From the NCBI RefSeq assembly GCF_017353185.1, contig NZ_JAFMYV010000010.1, forward strand, positions 124,001 through 188,000: a stretch of DNA of 64,000 bases. Direction: 5' to 3'. This DNA is from Fibrella rubiginis (lineage in GTDB: Bacteria; Bacteroidota; Bacteroidia; Cytophagales; Spirosomataceae). Of the stretch, positions 51,445 to 59,702 are shown in pieces (positions within the stretch are counted from its first letter, which is position 1; each line of letters begins with the position of its first letter). Both the position numbers and the translations under genes were made by a program. The notes beneath the pieces were generated by a model, which was not told the origin of the DNA, made no database searches, and saw only the letters and a program-made list of their open reading frames with translations.

Positions 51445-53697
51445 ATGAAACTACTTTTCCTGTTCTTTTTGCTGATCAGCACTAGTGCCTTTGCGCACCT
51501 TGGCAAGTTGTCGGGTACGGTTCAGGACCCGGTTACCCGGTTACCGCTGGTGGGGGTAACCGTGCAACTAACCGAACTCGGCAGAGCAACCCATACCAAT
51601 GAACTGGGGCAATATTACTTCGATAAGCTCATCACCGGGTCGTATCACCTCACGCTGTCGCACGTAGGTTTTGCCACGCAAACAGTAGTTGTTTCCATTC
51701 ACGACGACCAGACTACTACCGTCAGTACGTTGCTTACCAGTACTCCCCTGGAACTAAGCGAAGTGGTGGTGTCGTCGGCGCGGGCGCACGATCAGCAACT
51801 CATTAGCAGCCTCGATATTAAGGTCCGACCCATCACCAATTCGCAGGAGATTTTGCGGCTCGTGCCAGGGTTGTTCATTGGGCAACACGCGGGTGGGGGC
51901 AAGGCTGAACAGATTTTCCTGCGCGGTTTCGACCTCGACCACGGCACCGACATTCGCCTGACCGTCGATGGTATGCCGGTCAATATGGTGTCGCATGCGC
52001 ATGGGCAGGGCTACGCCGACCTGCACTTTGTCATTCCTGAACTGGTAGAGGGCGTGGACTTCAAAAAAGGGCCATACCGGACCGATAAGGGCAATTTGGC
52101 CACGGCCGGCTGGGTCGATTTTCGCACCCGTACGGCCCTCGACAAGAGTTTTGTGAAGCTCGAAACGGGGCAGTACAACACCTACCGGGCCGTTGCGGGT
52201 ATTGACCTGCTGGGCGAAAAAGGCCGGAATAATAACCAGTCGGCCTACCTGGCGTCGGAATATTCCTACACCAATTCGTATTTCGACAACCCGCAGCATT
52301 TCAGGCGGTTGAACGTGGTAGGCAAGTACCACGGGCACGTGGGCACCAACACCAATCTGACCCTGACCGGCTCCACGTTCTACAGCCAATGGAACCACTC
52401 CGGCCAAATCCCCGACCGGGCCGTGGCAGCGGGCCTGACCGATTTCTTTGGCTCCATCGACCCCACCGAAGGCGGCGAAACGAGCCGCACCAACCTGAAT
52501 GCCCAACTCGTGACTGTGACGCCCCGTAACCGTGTGATGAAGCACCAGTTGTTCTACAGTAATTACAACTTCGAGCTGTATTCCAACTTCACGTTTTTCA
52601 AAGAAGATACCCTCAACGGCGACCAGATTCGGCAGAAAGAAGAGCGGAACCTATTTGGCTATACCGGCAGCTATGCTACCCAGACCACCGTAGGCCGCAG
52701 CACCTGGACGACCACCGTGGGCGTGCAGTATCGGCAGGACATTACCCACGGCACCGAACTGTCGCACACCAAAGACCGGGTGATTACGCTGGAGCGGAAA
52801 AATTACGGCAACATCAACGAAATCAACGCCGCCGCCTACGCCGATGAACTGGTGCAGCTCTCGGAGCGCGTCACGATCAACGCCGGGGTACGGGTCGATT
52901 ATTTCCGGAGTCAATATGAAGATCTGCTGGCCCAGCCCCTGACCAAACAGCACGCCACGGCGGCCATCGTGTCGCCTAAACTGAACCTCTACTACACGGC
53001 CAGTCCCCGTTTGCAACTGTACCTCAACACCGGCAAAGGTTTCCATTCCAACGATGCGCGGGTGGTGGTGCCGCAGGGTGGCAAAGAGATTCTGCCTGCG
53101 GCCTATGGCTCTGATCTGGGCCTCATTGTGAAGCCGTCACCCAAACTGCTTATCAACGCTGCCGCCTGGTATTTGTGGCTGGCACAGGAATTTGTTTTCG
53201 TTGGCGATGAGAACGTGGTGGAGCCCAGCGGCCGGTCGCGGCGGTACGGTCTCGATCTGTCGGCGCGGTATCAACTCACTCACCACCTCTATGCCGACCT
53301 TGATGTGAATACGGCTACGCCCCGCGCCATTGGCGTGGAAGCGGGCAAGAGCTACCTCCCGCTGGCTCCAACCTTCACCTCTACGGGCGGGCTTTCGTTG
53401 CGAACCGAAACCGGATTCAGCGGCTCACTGCGCTACCGGTATATTGCCGACCGACCCGCCAACGAAGACAATTCTATTGTGGCGAAAGGCTATTTCGTGA
53501 ACGACTTGCAGGCCAATTATAGCCGGAAAGCCTATACCCTGGGCCTGTCGGTGCAGAACCTGTTCAACGTGCGCTGGAAAGAAACCCAGTTTGCCACCGA
53601 AAGCCGGTTGCGGGGCGAAGCAGCCCCCATTACGGAAATATGCTTCACACCCGGCACCCCGTTTTTCGCCCGGCTGAGCCTGACGTATTCGTTCTGA
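51445..53697 (+). CDS. TonB-dependent receptor of the DUF4331 cluster
   Basis: 750 residues from the ATG at 51445 (MKLLFLFFLLISTSAFA); a TTG at 51421 is less likely. An N-terminal carboxypeptidase-regulatory-like domain (GTVQDPVTRLPLVGVTVQL) precedes a plug (LSEVVVSSARAHDQQLI, then SQEILRLVPGLFIGQHAGGG, IFLRGFDLDHGTDIRLTVDG) and a 22-strand-type barrel ending FARLSLTYSF. The plug has a His-rich loop MVSHAHGQGYADLHF. Siderophore- or metal-type receptors often look like this, but the substrate cannot be assigned. It is last in the 45.6-53.7 kb cluster and converges on the DUF427 gene. Confidence 0.88.
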   Translation: MKLLFLFFLLISTSAFAHLGKLSGTVQDPVTRLPLVGVTVQLTELGRATHTNELGQYYFDKLITGSYHLTLSHVGFATQTVVVSIHDDQTTTVSTLLTSTPLELSEVVVSSARAHDQQLISSLDIKVRPITNSQEILRLVPGLFIGQHAGGGKAEQIFLRGFDLDHGTDIRLTVDGMPVNMVSHAHGQGYADLHFVIPELVEGVDFKKGPYRTDKGNLATAGWVDFRTRTALDKSFVKLETGQYNTYRAVAGIDLLGEKGRNNNQSAYLASEYSYTNSYFDNPQHFRRLNVVGKYHGHVGTNTNLTLTGSTFYSQWNHSGQIPDRAVAAGLTDFFGSIDPTEGGETSRTNLNAQLVTVTPRNRVMKHQLFYSNYNFELYSNFTFFKEDTLNGDQIRQKEERNLFGYTGSYATQTTVGRSTWTTTVGVQYRQDITHGTELSHTKDRVITLERKNYGNINEINAAAYADELVQLSERVTINAGVRVDYFRSQYEDLLAQPLTKQHATAAIVSPKLNLYYTASPRLQLYLNTGKGFHSNDARVVVPQGGKEILPAAYGSDLGLIVKPSPKLLINAAAWYLWLAQEFVFVGDENVVEPSGRSRRYGLDLSARYQLTHHLYADLDVNTATPRAIGVEAGKSYLPLAPTFTSTGGLSLRTETGFSGSLRYRYIADRPANEDNSIVAKGYFVNDLQANYSRKAYTLGLSVQNLFNVRWKETQFATESRLRGEAAPITEICFTPGTPFFARLSLTYSF

Positions 53698-53750
53698 ATT
53701 GGCGCGTGTTGTCGTTCTGGCCTGATTGGGAATTGGGCCGCAGATTGATA

Positions 53751-54032
53751 CTACGCTTCTACTTTCACGCCCTTCCAGAAAGCGACGTGGTCTTTGATCT
53801 GGCTGGCGGCGTCCTTTGGATCGGGATAGTACCAGGCGGCGTCGGGGTTGGTTTTGCCGTCGACGGTCAGCGAATAGTAGGAGGCAAGGCCTTTCCAGGG
53901 GCAGGTGGTATGGGTGCTGCTGTCGGTGAGGTATTCGGCCTTCACCGATTCTTTGGGAAAATAATGGTTGTTTTCAACCACAACGGTATTGTTGCTTTCG
54001 GCAATGGTTTGGCCGTTCCAGATCGCTTTCAT
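53751..54032 (-). CDS. DUF427 family protein
   Basis: 93-residue protein matching the DUF427 pattern: MKAIWNGQTIAESNNTVVVENNHYFP, then STHTTCPWKGLASYYSLTVDG and AAWYYPDPKDAASQIKDHVAFW. It is a small beta-tent fold with no signal peptide, so it is cytoplasmic. The conserved TTCPWKG motif is complete. Biochemical function is not established. It is divergent from the alpha/beta hydrolase gene. Confidence 0.88.
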   Translation of the reverse strand: MKAIWNGQTIAESNNTVVVENNHYFPKESVKAEYLTDSSTHTTCPWKGLASYYSLTVDGKTNPDAAWYYPDPKDAASQIKDHVAFWKGVKVEA

Positions 54033-54128
54033 CGTGCGTTTTGTTTGCGTTATCAGATAACTCTGTCCGGTGCAGTTTCGTTATAATGGCCCGATGGCAG
54101 GTCAGTAACCTTTCGGGCTACAAAGCGT

Positions 54129-54136
54129 TAGGTTTG
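54129..54136 (+). promoter_or_regulatory. Candidate -7 box supporting the hydrolase start
   Basis: TAGGTTTG matches TAnnTTTG and lies 34 bases before the ATG at 54170. It favours that start over upstream ATGs at 54041 and 54086. Confidence 0.35.
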
Positions 54137-54169
54137 CTGACACCTTTGTTTGTTCCATCATCACCTGCC

Positions 54170-55051
54170 ATGCACATTCGTCCCGGTTATCTGTTTGCTT
54201 TTGTCCTGATTTGCCTGCTCATCTGCCGCACTACCTCGTCAACGCTGGCCCTTAGTTTCACCAGCCACCGCACCAGAAACATACCCTACCTGCCTGCCAC
54301 CGCGCCCGGCTTTGATCCTGTCCGGCATCTGCTCGACGTGTATAGCCCCAACCGCGACAAAGCCACGACCAAGCCCGTCGTGGTGTTTATTCACGGGGGT
54401 AACTGGAACAGCGGCAACAAAAACATCTACTGGTTTATTGGTCGGCGGCTGGCTAAACAGGGCGTTGTGGCCGTGGTCATCAACTACCGCCTCGCGCCCA
54501 ATGTGCAGGTGCCCGCCATGAGCAACGATTGCGCCCGCGCCGTGCAGTGGATCTCGCAGCACATCGCAGACTATGGCGGCGACCCCAACCGTATCTACGT
54601 CATGGGCCACTCGGCCGGGGGTGGACTGGCGGCGTTGCTGGCTACTGACGATGCCCTGTTTACGACATTGGGGATGCCAAAGAACCCCGTAAAAGGCGCC
54701 ATCCTGGACGACCCCGCCGGGATTGATATGTACGATTTCCTGAAAGAAACCAAGAACCCTGCCGATAAGCAGTACCTCGTTTCATTCGGCACCGACCCTG
54801 AGGGCTGGCGGGCTGCATCGCCGCTGTTCAAGGTGCGGGCGGGCCTGCCGCCAATGCTGCTCTTTGCTGGTGGCGAGACGTACCCCAGCATTGCCGCCGG
54901 GACCAAAGCGTTTCACGAAAAGCTTGATGCTGTGGGCGTTATGAACAAATACCAGGTGTTGCCGGGTAAAAAACACGTACCCATGGTGAAGCAACTGTTC
55001 TGGAAACACAACATCATCTACCGCGACCTGCTGACGCTGGTAAAAGGGTAA
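54170..55051 (+). CDS. Alpha/beta hydrolase (carboxylesterase/BD-FAE type)
   Basis: 293 residues from the ATG at 54170, which gives a clean N-terminal signal or anchor (MHIRPGYLFAFVLICLLICR). Catalytic features: oxyanion-hole HGGNW at 75-79, nucleophile Ser148 in the elbow GHSAGGG, a candidate acid in the YPSIAAG/TDPEGW region, and His in LPGKKHVPM. This matches the esterase/lipase group with an HGG motif, including feruloyl-esterase-like enzymes. Substrate unknown. The gene converges on the sugar dehydrogenase gene. Confidence 0.82.
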   Translation: MHIRPGYLFAFVLICLLICRTTSSTLALSFTSHRTRNIPYLPATAPGFDPVRHLLDVYSPNRDKATTKPVVVFIHGGNWNSGNKNIYWFIGRRLAKQGVVAVVINYRLAPNVQVPAMSNDCARAVQWISQHIADYGGDPNRIYVMGHSAGGGLAALLATDDALFTTLGMPKNPVKGAILDDPAGIDMYDFLKETKNPADKQYLVSFGTDPEGWRAASPLFKVRAGLPPMLLFAGGETYPSIAAGTKAFHEKLDAVGVMNKYQVLPGKKHVPMVKQLFWKHNIIYRDLLTLVKG

Positions 55052-55083
55052 AGTCATTCTGGTAGTTGCTACGCGTAGTCAAC

Positions 55084-56235
55084 CTACCGCAATACCAGCC
55101 GCAACACACGACCCGGATTTTCAACCGACACGTAGATACTGCCGTCGGGGGCCTGCTTCACATTGCGGACGCGGTTGCCATCCAGCAGCTTCGACTCCCG
55201 AACCACCTTGTTGCCGTCCAGTTCCAGTCGGCTCAGGTAATTAAGGGCCAGACCGCCCACCAGCAGATTACCTTTCCAGCTTTTAAGCGAATCGCTGGTG
55301 ACGAACGCCAGACCGCAGGGGCCGATAGACGGTGTCCAGGTGTGGATGGGGTTTTCGACACCCGCCATCGTGGGGCTGGCCGAGATCGTGGTGCCGTCGT
55401 AATTGATGCCATACGATACCAGCGGCCAGCCGTAGTTACTACCTTTTTTCAGGATATTCACTTCATCGCCACCCTTGGCGCTGTGTTCACTCTCCCACAT
55501 GTCGCCGGTTAACGGGTTAGTAATCAGTCCCTGTGGGTTGCGGTGACCATACGAAAACACAGTAGTAGGGGCTGTGTTGCCGGGCAGGATGGGGTTGTCG
55601 GCAGGTATGGCACCACTATCGGTCATGCGGTGCACTTTGCCCCATTCGGTCTGCACATTCTGCGCGTTTTTGTTGGGCGAATTGACCCCGCCGTAGGTGC
55701 TGGGTCCGCCTTCGCCGATGCTCAGGTACAGCAGGCCGCTTTTGTCGAATTCGATCCGGCTGCCGTAGTGGCCTTTCCACTGGTTGGTGGCCGAGGCACG
55801 AAAGATCGTTTGCAGGTCGGTTAGGCGATTTTCGGTCAGTTTAAAACGAACCAGGTTGAGCTGCGTATTGGTGGTGCCTGCTGCTGAGGCAGCATAGCTG
55901 GCATAAATCCAGCCGTTGGCGGCGTAATTGGGATGAACGCGAATATCGAGCAAACCACCCTGCCCGCTAGTGTTGATATCGGTAGGCAGGCCCGTCAATT
56001 CCGTGACGGTCTCGCCTGACCGGCGGTACATACGGCCGCGCTTTTCACCGAAGATCAGGTCGCCGTTGGGCAAAAAATCCATCCCCCAGATGATCTCGTA
56101 ACCCGTGAGCAGGGTTTTTGTCTGTACCGTTGGCGTGGTGGTCGTTGGGGGCGTAGGGGCATTGACCGGGTCGACGGTGCGGGTACAGGCCCACATGCCC
56201 AGGCAGCAGGTAATCAGTAGCAGGGAATTTTTCAT
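55084..56235 (-). CDS. PQQ-dependent sugar dehydrogenase-like lipoprotein
   Basis: 383 residues. N-terminus is a lipoprotein-type signal (LLLITCCLGMWACTRT) followed by a Pro/Thr linker (PTPPTTTTPTVQ). The rest is a six-bladed propeller of the glucose/sorbosone dehydrogenase family: WGMDFLPNGDLIFGEKRGRMY, GLLDIRVHPNYAANGWIY, RIEFDKSGLLYLSIGEGG, FSYGHRNPQGLITNPLTGDMWESEHSAKGGDEVN and YGWPLVSYGINYDG. The catalytic-type His and PQQ-binding residues lie in the GHRNPQG and EHSAKGGDE blocks. It would oxidise aldoses in the periplasm or at the outer membrane; whether this genome makes PQQ cannot be seen here. Confidence 0.88.
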   Translation of the reverse strand: MKNSLLLITCCLGMWACTRTVDPVNAPTPPTTTTPTVQTKTLLTGYEIIWGMDFLPNGDLIFGEKRGRMYRRSGETVTELTGLPTDINTSGQGGLLDIRVHPNYAANGWIYASYAASAAGTTNTQLNLVRFKLTENRLTDLQTIFRASATNQWKGHYGSRIEFDKSGLLYLSIGEGGPSTYGGVNSPNKNAQNVQTEWGKVHRMTDSGAIPADNPILPGNTAPTTVFSYGHRNPQGLITNPLTGDMWESEHSAKGGDEVNILKKGSNYGWPLVSYGINYDGTTISASPTMAGVENPIHTWTPSIGPCGLAFVTSDSLKSWKGNLLVGGLALNYLSRLELDGNKVVRESKLLDGNRVRNVKQAPDGSIYVSVENPGRVLRLVLR

Positions 56236-56346
56236 GTGTTGAGTCGCATTGATATGCAGCTACTATAGTTTTTATGTATAACGCGTTTTCCGGTTAAACA
56301 TATGAGGCCTTCCAGACCTTATACGATTGAAAACGATTAGTTAACC

Positions 56347-57066
56347 ATGGCAGATCATATCAGAACGGCCCTTATCACGGGCGGCTCAAAAGGCATTGGC
56401 TACGGCGTGGCCGAAGCACTCATTAAAAGTGGCGTGAAAGTGGCTATTACCAGCCGGTCGCAGCAGGCAGCCGACGAAGCCGCCGCAAACTTGAATCAGC
56501 TTCACGAAGGCTACGCATTCGGCATGGCCGCCGACGTGCGCGATCTGGCCTCGCAGCAACGGGTTGTCGACGAAGTAGTTAAGCGGTGGGAACGATTGGA
56601 TTACGTCATTGCCAACGCGGGCATAGGACACTTTGCACCCATCCAGGAGCTAACCCCGGAGCAGTGGCACGAAACCATCGACATCAACCTGACGGGGGCC
56701 TTCAACACGGCTAAAGCGACCCTTGCCGAATTGAAAAAGACGGAAGGCTATTACATCAGTATTGCCAGCCTAGCGGGCACGAACTTCTTCGAAAAAGGAT
56801 CAGCCTACAATGCCAGTAAGTTCGGCTTGGTGGGCTTCACGCAGGCCATCATGCTCGATCTGCGCGCTGAGGGCATCAAAGTATCCACGATCATGCCCGG
56901 CTCGGTAGCCACTGAATTCGCCGACCACACGCCCAGCGACGCCGACGCCTGGAAAATCCAGCCCGAAGACATCGGCAAACTCGTGATCGACCTGCTGAGT
57001 ATGCACCCCCGCACCCTGCCCAGCAAGATTGAAGTCCGGCCCACGATTCCGGGAGGAAAGAAATGA
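56347..57066 (+). CDS. Short-chain dehydrogenase/reductase
   Basis: 239-residue classical SDR. NAD(P)-binding TGGSKGIG at 11-18, structural ANAGIGHF near 88-95, catalytic Ser in SIASLAG, and YNASK (active Tyr and Lys). The C-terminus (MPGSVATEFADHTP) completes the fold. The Arg after TS (AITSRSQQA) suggests NADP preference. Most similar in layout to 3-oxoacyl-ACP-reductase-like or benzil-reductase-like SDRs; substrate unknown. It is followed by a 31-bp perfect hairpin. Confidence 0.9.
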   Translation: MADHIRTALITGGSKGIGYGVAEALIKSGVKVAITSRSQQAADEAAANLNQLHEGYAFGMAADVRDLASQQRVVDEVVKRWERLDYVIANAGIGHFAPIQELTPEQWHETIDINLTGAFNTAKATLAELKKTEGYYISIASLAGTNFFEKGSAYNASKFGLVGFTQAIMLDLRAEGIKVSTIMPGSVATEFADHTPSDADAWKIQPEDIGKLVIDLLSMHPRTLPSKIEVRPTIPGGKK

Positions 57067-57090
57067 TTTACGAGCGGTCCGCCGCTGCGG

Positions 57091-57181
57091 TTACGAGGTA
57101 CGATTTACGATTTTTGCTGACGCTGCCTCAGTCTGCTAGTCTGCTCTGGTGTCAGCAAAAATCGTAAATCGTACCTCGTAA
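57091..57181. terminator. 31-bp perfect inverted repeat between SDR and FAD-oxidoreductase genes
   Basis: Arms 57091-57121 and 57151-57181 are exact reverse complements over 31 bp, loop 29. The stem is made of repeated words (GAGGTACGATTTACGATTTT), and ATTTACGAG appears once more just upstream at 57066-57074. It starts 24 bases after the SDR stop and ends 15 bases before the next ATG. Confidence 0.85.
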
Positions 57182-57196
57182 TTCATAAATCAAACC

Positions 57197-58555
57197 ATGC
57201 GTCACGTCGTCATTATTGGAAATGGGATTGCCGGGATCACCGCCGCGCGCGAGGTGCGGAAAGGGGCCGATGATAAAATCACCGTTATCTCGTCGGAAAC
57301 GGATCATTTCTTCTCGCGCACAGCCCTCATGTACATCTACATGGGCCACATGACCTACGCGCATACGAAGCCGTATGAAGACTTTTTCTGGGCTAAGAAC
57401 CGCATCGATCTTTTGCGGGCGCACGTGAACCGGATCGATTTTGAACAAAAAAAGCTCACCACCGACAATGGCACCGTTTTGACCTACGACGTACTGGTGC
57501 TGGCCCTGGGGTCGAAACCAAACCGGCCCGGTAGCCTCGGTACCAGCCTGCGCGGGGTGCAGGGCCTCTATGGCAAGCCCGACCTCGATCAGATGGAGCA
57601 GCTTACCGCCGAGGGCATCCAAAAGGCCGTAGTGGTAGGCGGGGGGCTAATTGGCATTGAACTCTGCGAAATGCTGCTCTCGCGCCACATACCCGTGTCG
57701 TTTCTGGTGCGCGAACCCAGCTTCTGGCGGTCGGTGCTGCCCGAAGAGGAGTCGCAGCTGGTGACGCGGCACATTCGGGCCCATCACGTAGACCTGCATC
57801 TGAACACAGAGGTGACCGAGCTGCATGACGACGGCAGCGGGCGGGTAGGGGCCGTAACGACCAAAGCAGGAAACCGCCTCGACGCGCAGTTTGTGGGCGT
57901 ATCGGTGGGTGTATCAGCCAATATCGACTGGCTTCGGAATGGGCCTTTGGACGTTGACAGGGGCATTTTGGTAGACGAGATGCTTCAAACCAACCTCCCC
58001 GACGTCTATGCCATCGGCGACTGTGTGCAGCACCGCAACCCGCCCCGCAGCACCAACGGGGCCGTGCGCAGACCCACCGAACAGATCTGGTATACGGGCC
58101 GCATCATGGGCGAAACGCTGGCCAAAACCCTGCTGGGCAAACCGACGGTATACAACCCCGGTGTGTTTTTCAACTCCGCCAAATTCTTCGACATCGAGTA
58201 CCAAACCTACGGCGACGTCCCGGCCAACCTTCCCGACGATGGTTCGCTGAAAACAGTCTATTGGGAACACCCCAACGGCGAAATTGGCATGCGGATCAAC
58301 TGCCGCGCCGACAGTGGGGCCGTGACGGGCATGAACGCCCTTGGCATCCGTCAGCGCCAGGATGTCTGGACCAACTGGATTGAGCAAAGCCGCCCCATTC
58401 AGCACGTCCTGGAGCACCTCCCCCAGGCCAACTTCGACCCTGAATTCTTCCGCCAACATGAAGCCACTATCCTGGCCAAGTTCAACGCCGAAAACCCCGG
58501 CATGGGGGTTGAGCTGAAAGCAAAGAAAGGCTTATTCCAGCGGCTGTTTGCGTAG
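57197..58555 (+). CDS. FAD-dependent pyridine nucleotide-disulphide-type oxidoreductase
   Basis: 452 residues. N-terminal FAD-binding GNGIAGITAAREV (8-20), NAD-binding GGGLIGIELCEMLL (about 152-165), and the second FAD motif NLPDVYAIGDCVQ (about 268-280). The layout matches NAD(P)H-dependent reductases of the rubredoxin/ferredoxin reductase or nitrite-reductase NirB-N type. It lacks the redox-active CxxxxC of disulphide reductases. A C-terminal extension of about 140 residues contains GVFFNSAKFFDIEYQTYGDV, also seen in Cytophagales homologues. Electron partner unknown. No signal peptide. Confidence 0.85.
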   Translation: MRHVVIIGNGIAGITAAREVRKGADDKITVISSETDHFFSRTALMYIYMGHMTYAHTKPYEDFFWAKNRIDLLRAHVNRIDFEQKKLTTDNGTVLTYDVLVLALGSKPNRPGSLGTSLRGVQGLYGKPDLDQMEQLTAEGIQKAVVVGGGLIGIELCEMLLSRHIPVSFLVREPSFWRSVLPEEESQLVTRHIRAHHVDLHLNTEVTELHDDGSGRVGAVTTKAGNRLDAQFVGVSVGVSANIDWLRNGPLDVDRGILVDEMLQTNLPDVYAIGDCVQHRNPPRSTNGAVRRPTEQIWYTGRIMGETLAKTLLGKPTVYNPGVFFNSAKFFDIEYQTYGDVPANLPDDGSLKTVYWEHPNGEIGMRINCRADSGAVTGMNALGIRQRQDVWTNWIEQSRPIQHVLEHLPQANFDPEFFRQHEATILAKFNAENPGMGVELKAKKGLFQRLFA

Positions 58556-58613
58556 GTTAGCGTGTTATTCGGATCTGAAAAAACTACTTTTGATCGTATC
58601 AAATGATACTATC

Positions 58614-59072
58614 ATGAACCCGCCCTACAGCATCACCACCTCTATACTGAAAGCAGTAGCAACCATCTCCGAGAAAATAGGTGAAGTAAACGCGAATTTT
58701 TTGACCAAACAGTCGCCGGAGCTTAGAAAACAGAATCGTATTCAGACTATCCAAGCCTCGCTGGGAATTGAAGGTAATACACTCTCAACCGATCAGATCA
58801 CGGCCATCTTGGAAAACAAACGGGTCTTGGGACCCTGGAAAGACATCCAGGAAGTGATGAACGCCATTGCCGTTTACGACCGGCTAAGCGACTATAAGCC
58901 TGCTGATGAAAAAAGCTTTCTGGCTGCGCATAAACAACTCATGGCTAAGTTGTTGCCTGATGCTGGTGCCTACCGCAGACAAGGGGTTGGTATAATCAAA
59001 AGTGGACAGGTTGAGCACGTTGCACCACCTCGGCGACATATACAAAGAGCAACAAATAACTTGTTCGTGTAA
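58614..59072 (+). pseudogene. Truncated Fic-family gene (N-terminal part only)
   Basis: Starts best at ATG 58614. The 152 codons match the N-terminal half of Fic/DOC adenylyltransferases of the Fic_N type: LRKQNRIQTIQASLGIEGNTLSTDQITAILENKRV, KDIQEVMNAIAVYDRL, then the Fic-fold start AHKQLMAKLLPDAGAYRRQGVGI and VEHVAPP. It ends at NNLFV, just before the region that should hold the catalytic HPFxDGNGR motif, which is absent. Only 3 bases separate it from the stop codon of the convergent OsmC gene. Full-length relatives have about 350-380 residues, so roughly 200 are missing. The inhibitory helix motif may be contained in SLGIEGN. A peptide may be made but cannot be an active Fic enzyme. Confidence 0.8.
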
Positions 59073-59075
59073 CAG

Positions 59076-59504
59076 TTAACCAACCCAACGGATGGTCACG
59101 GCCTGCTCCAGATCGGGGTGGAGGCTGATGGCTACGGGGCAGGTCTGGGCAATGCGTTCCAGCTTGGTTTTCTGGGCGTCGGTGAGGGGTTCGCCAGAGC
59201 CGGTTTGGGCGCGAAGGGTGATGTCGATCTCGATTCTGGCGATGCGGCGCGGGGGTTCGGTGCTCATGATTTTGGTCACCTCGGCGCTACTTTCAGCCAG
59301 TTCAATGCCGTCGCGACGGGCAAAAATGGCCATCGTGGTCAGAATACAGGTGCCCAGGGCGTTGGCAACCAGATCAGTAGGGGAGAAGGCCTCACCCCGA
59401 CCCTGATTGTCGCTGGGGGCATCGGTATGGATGCGCGTGCCCGATTGGAGGTGGAGGTCTTCGGTGCGGAGGTCGCCGAGGTAATTGATCTGGATGGTTG
59501 CCAT
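59076..59504 (-). CDS. OsmC/Ohr-family peroxidase
   Basis: 142-residue cytoplasmic protein reducing organic hydroperoxides through two cysteines. Both are present: Cys53 in NALGTCILTTMAIFARR and Cys122 in IAQTCPVAISLHP. The length and the SPTDLVANALGTC block are typical of the OsmC (YhfA-like) group. A TACTTTTG box on the minus strand (59535-59528), 24 bases before the ATG, is a good -7 candidate. It is convergent with the Fic remnant. Confidence 0.9.
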   Translation of the reverse strand: MATIQINYLGDLRTEDLHLQSGTRIHTDAPSDNQGRGEAFSPTDLVANALGTCILTTMAIFARRDGIELAESSAEVTKIMSTEPPRRIARIEIDITLRAQTGSGEPLTDAQKTKLERIAQTCPVAISLHPDLEQAVTIRWVG

Positions 59505-59527
59505 ATAAGCAGTTGCTTTGTAAACGG

Positions 59528-59535
59528 CAAAAGTA
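59528..59535 (-). promoter_or_regulatory. Candidate -7 box for the OsmC gene
   Basis: TACTTTTG on the minus strand matches TAnnTTTG, 24 bases upstream of the ATG. Confidence 0.35.
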
Positions 59536-59627
59536 AGAGAAAACAGTGGGTCGGGCGCGTTACAAACGCGCTGTTAAAGACTTCCGGCTTGAAAATCCGG
59601 AAGAGCAAACATCTGCTGGAATCTAGT

Positions 59628-59635
59628 TAGTTTTG
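59628..59635 (+). promoter_or_regulatory. Candidate -7 box for the sugar permease gene
   Basis: TAGTTTTG matches TAnnTTTG, 68 bases before the ATG at 59703. Two short hairpins lie just upstream: GCGCGTT/AACGCGC (about 59554-59571) and CTTCCGG/CCGGAAG (59581-59603). Confidence 0.35.
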
Positions 59636-59702
59636 TTGCTCAAGCGCCTTTTCGGGCCAATAAAAAATTCCTTTCTGTTGCCTTAACCAAATCTTAACGC
59701 AC

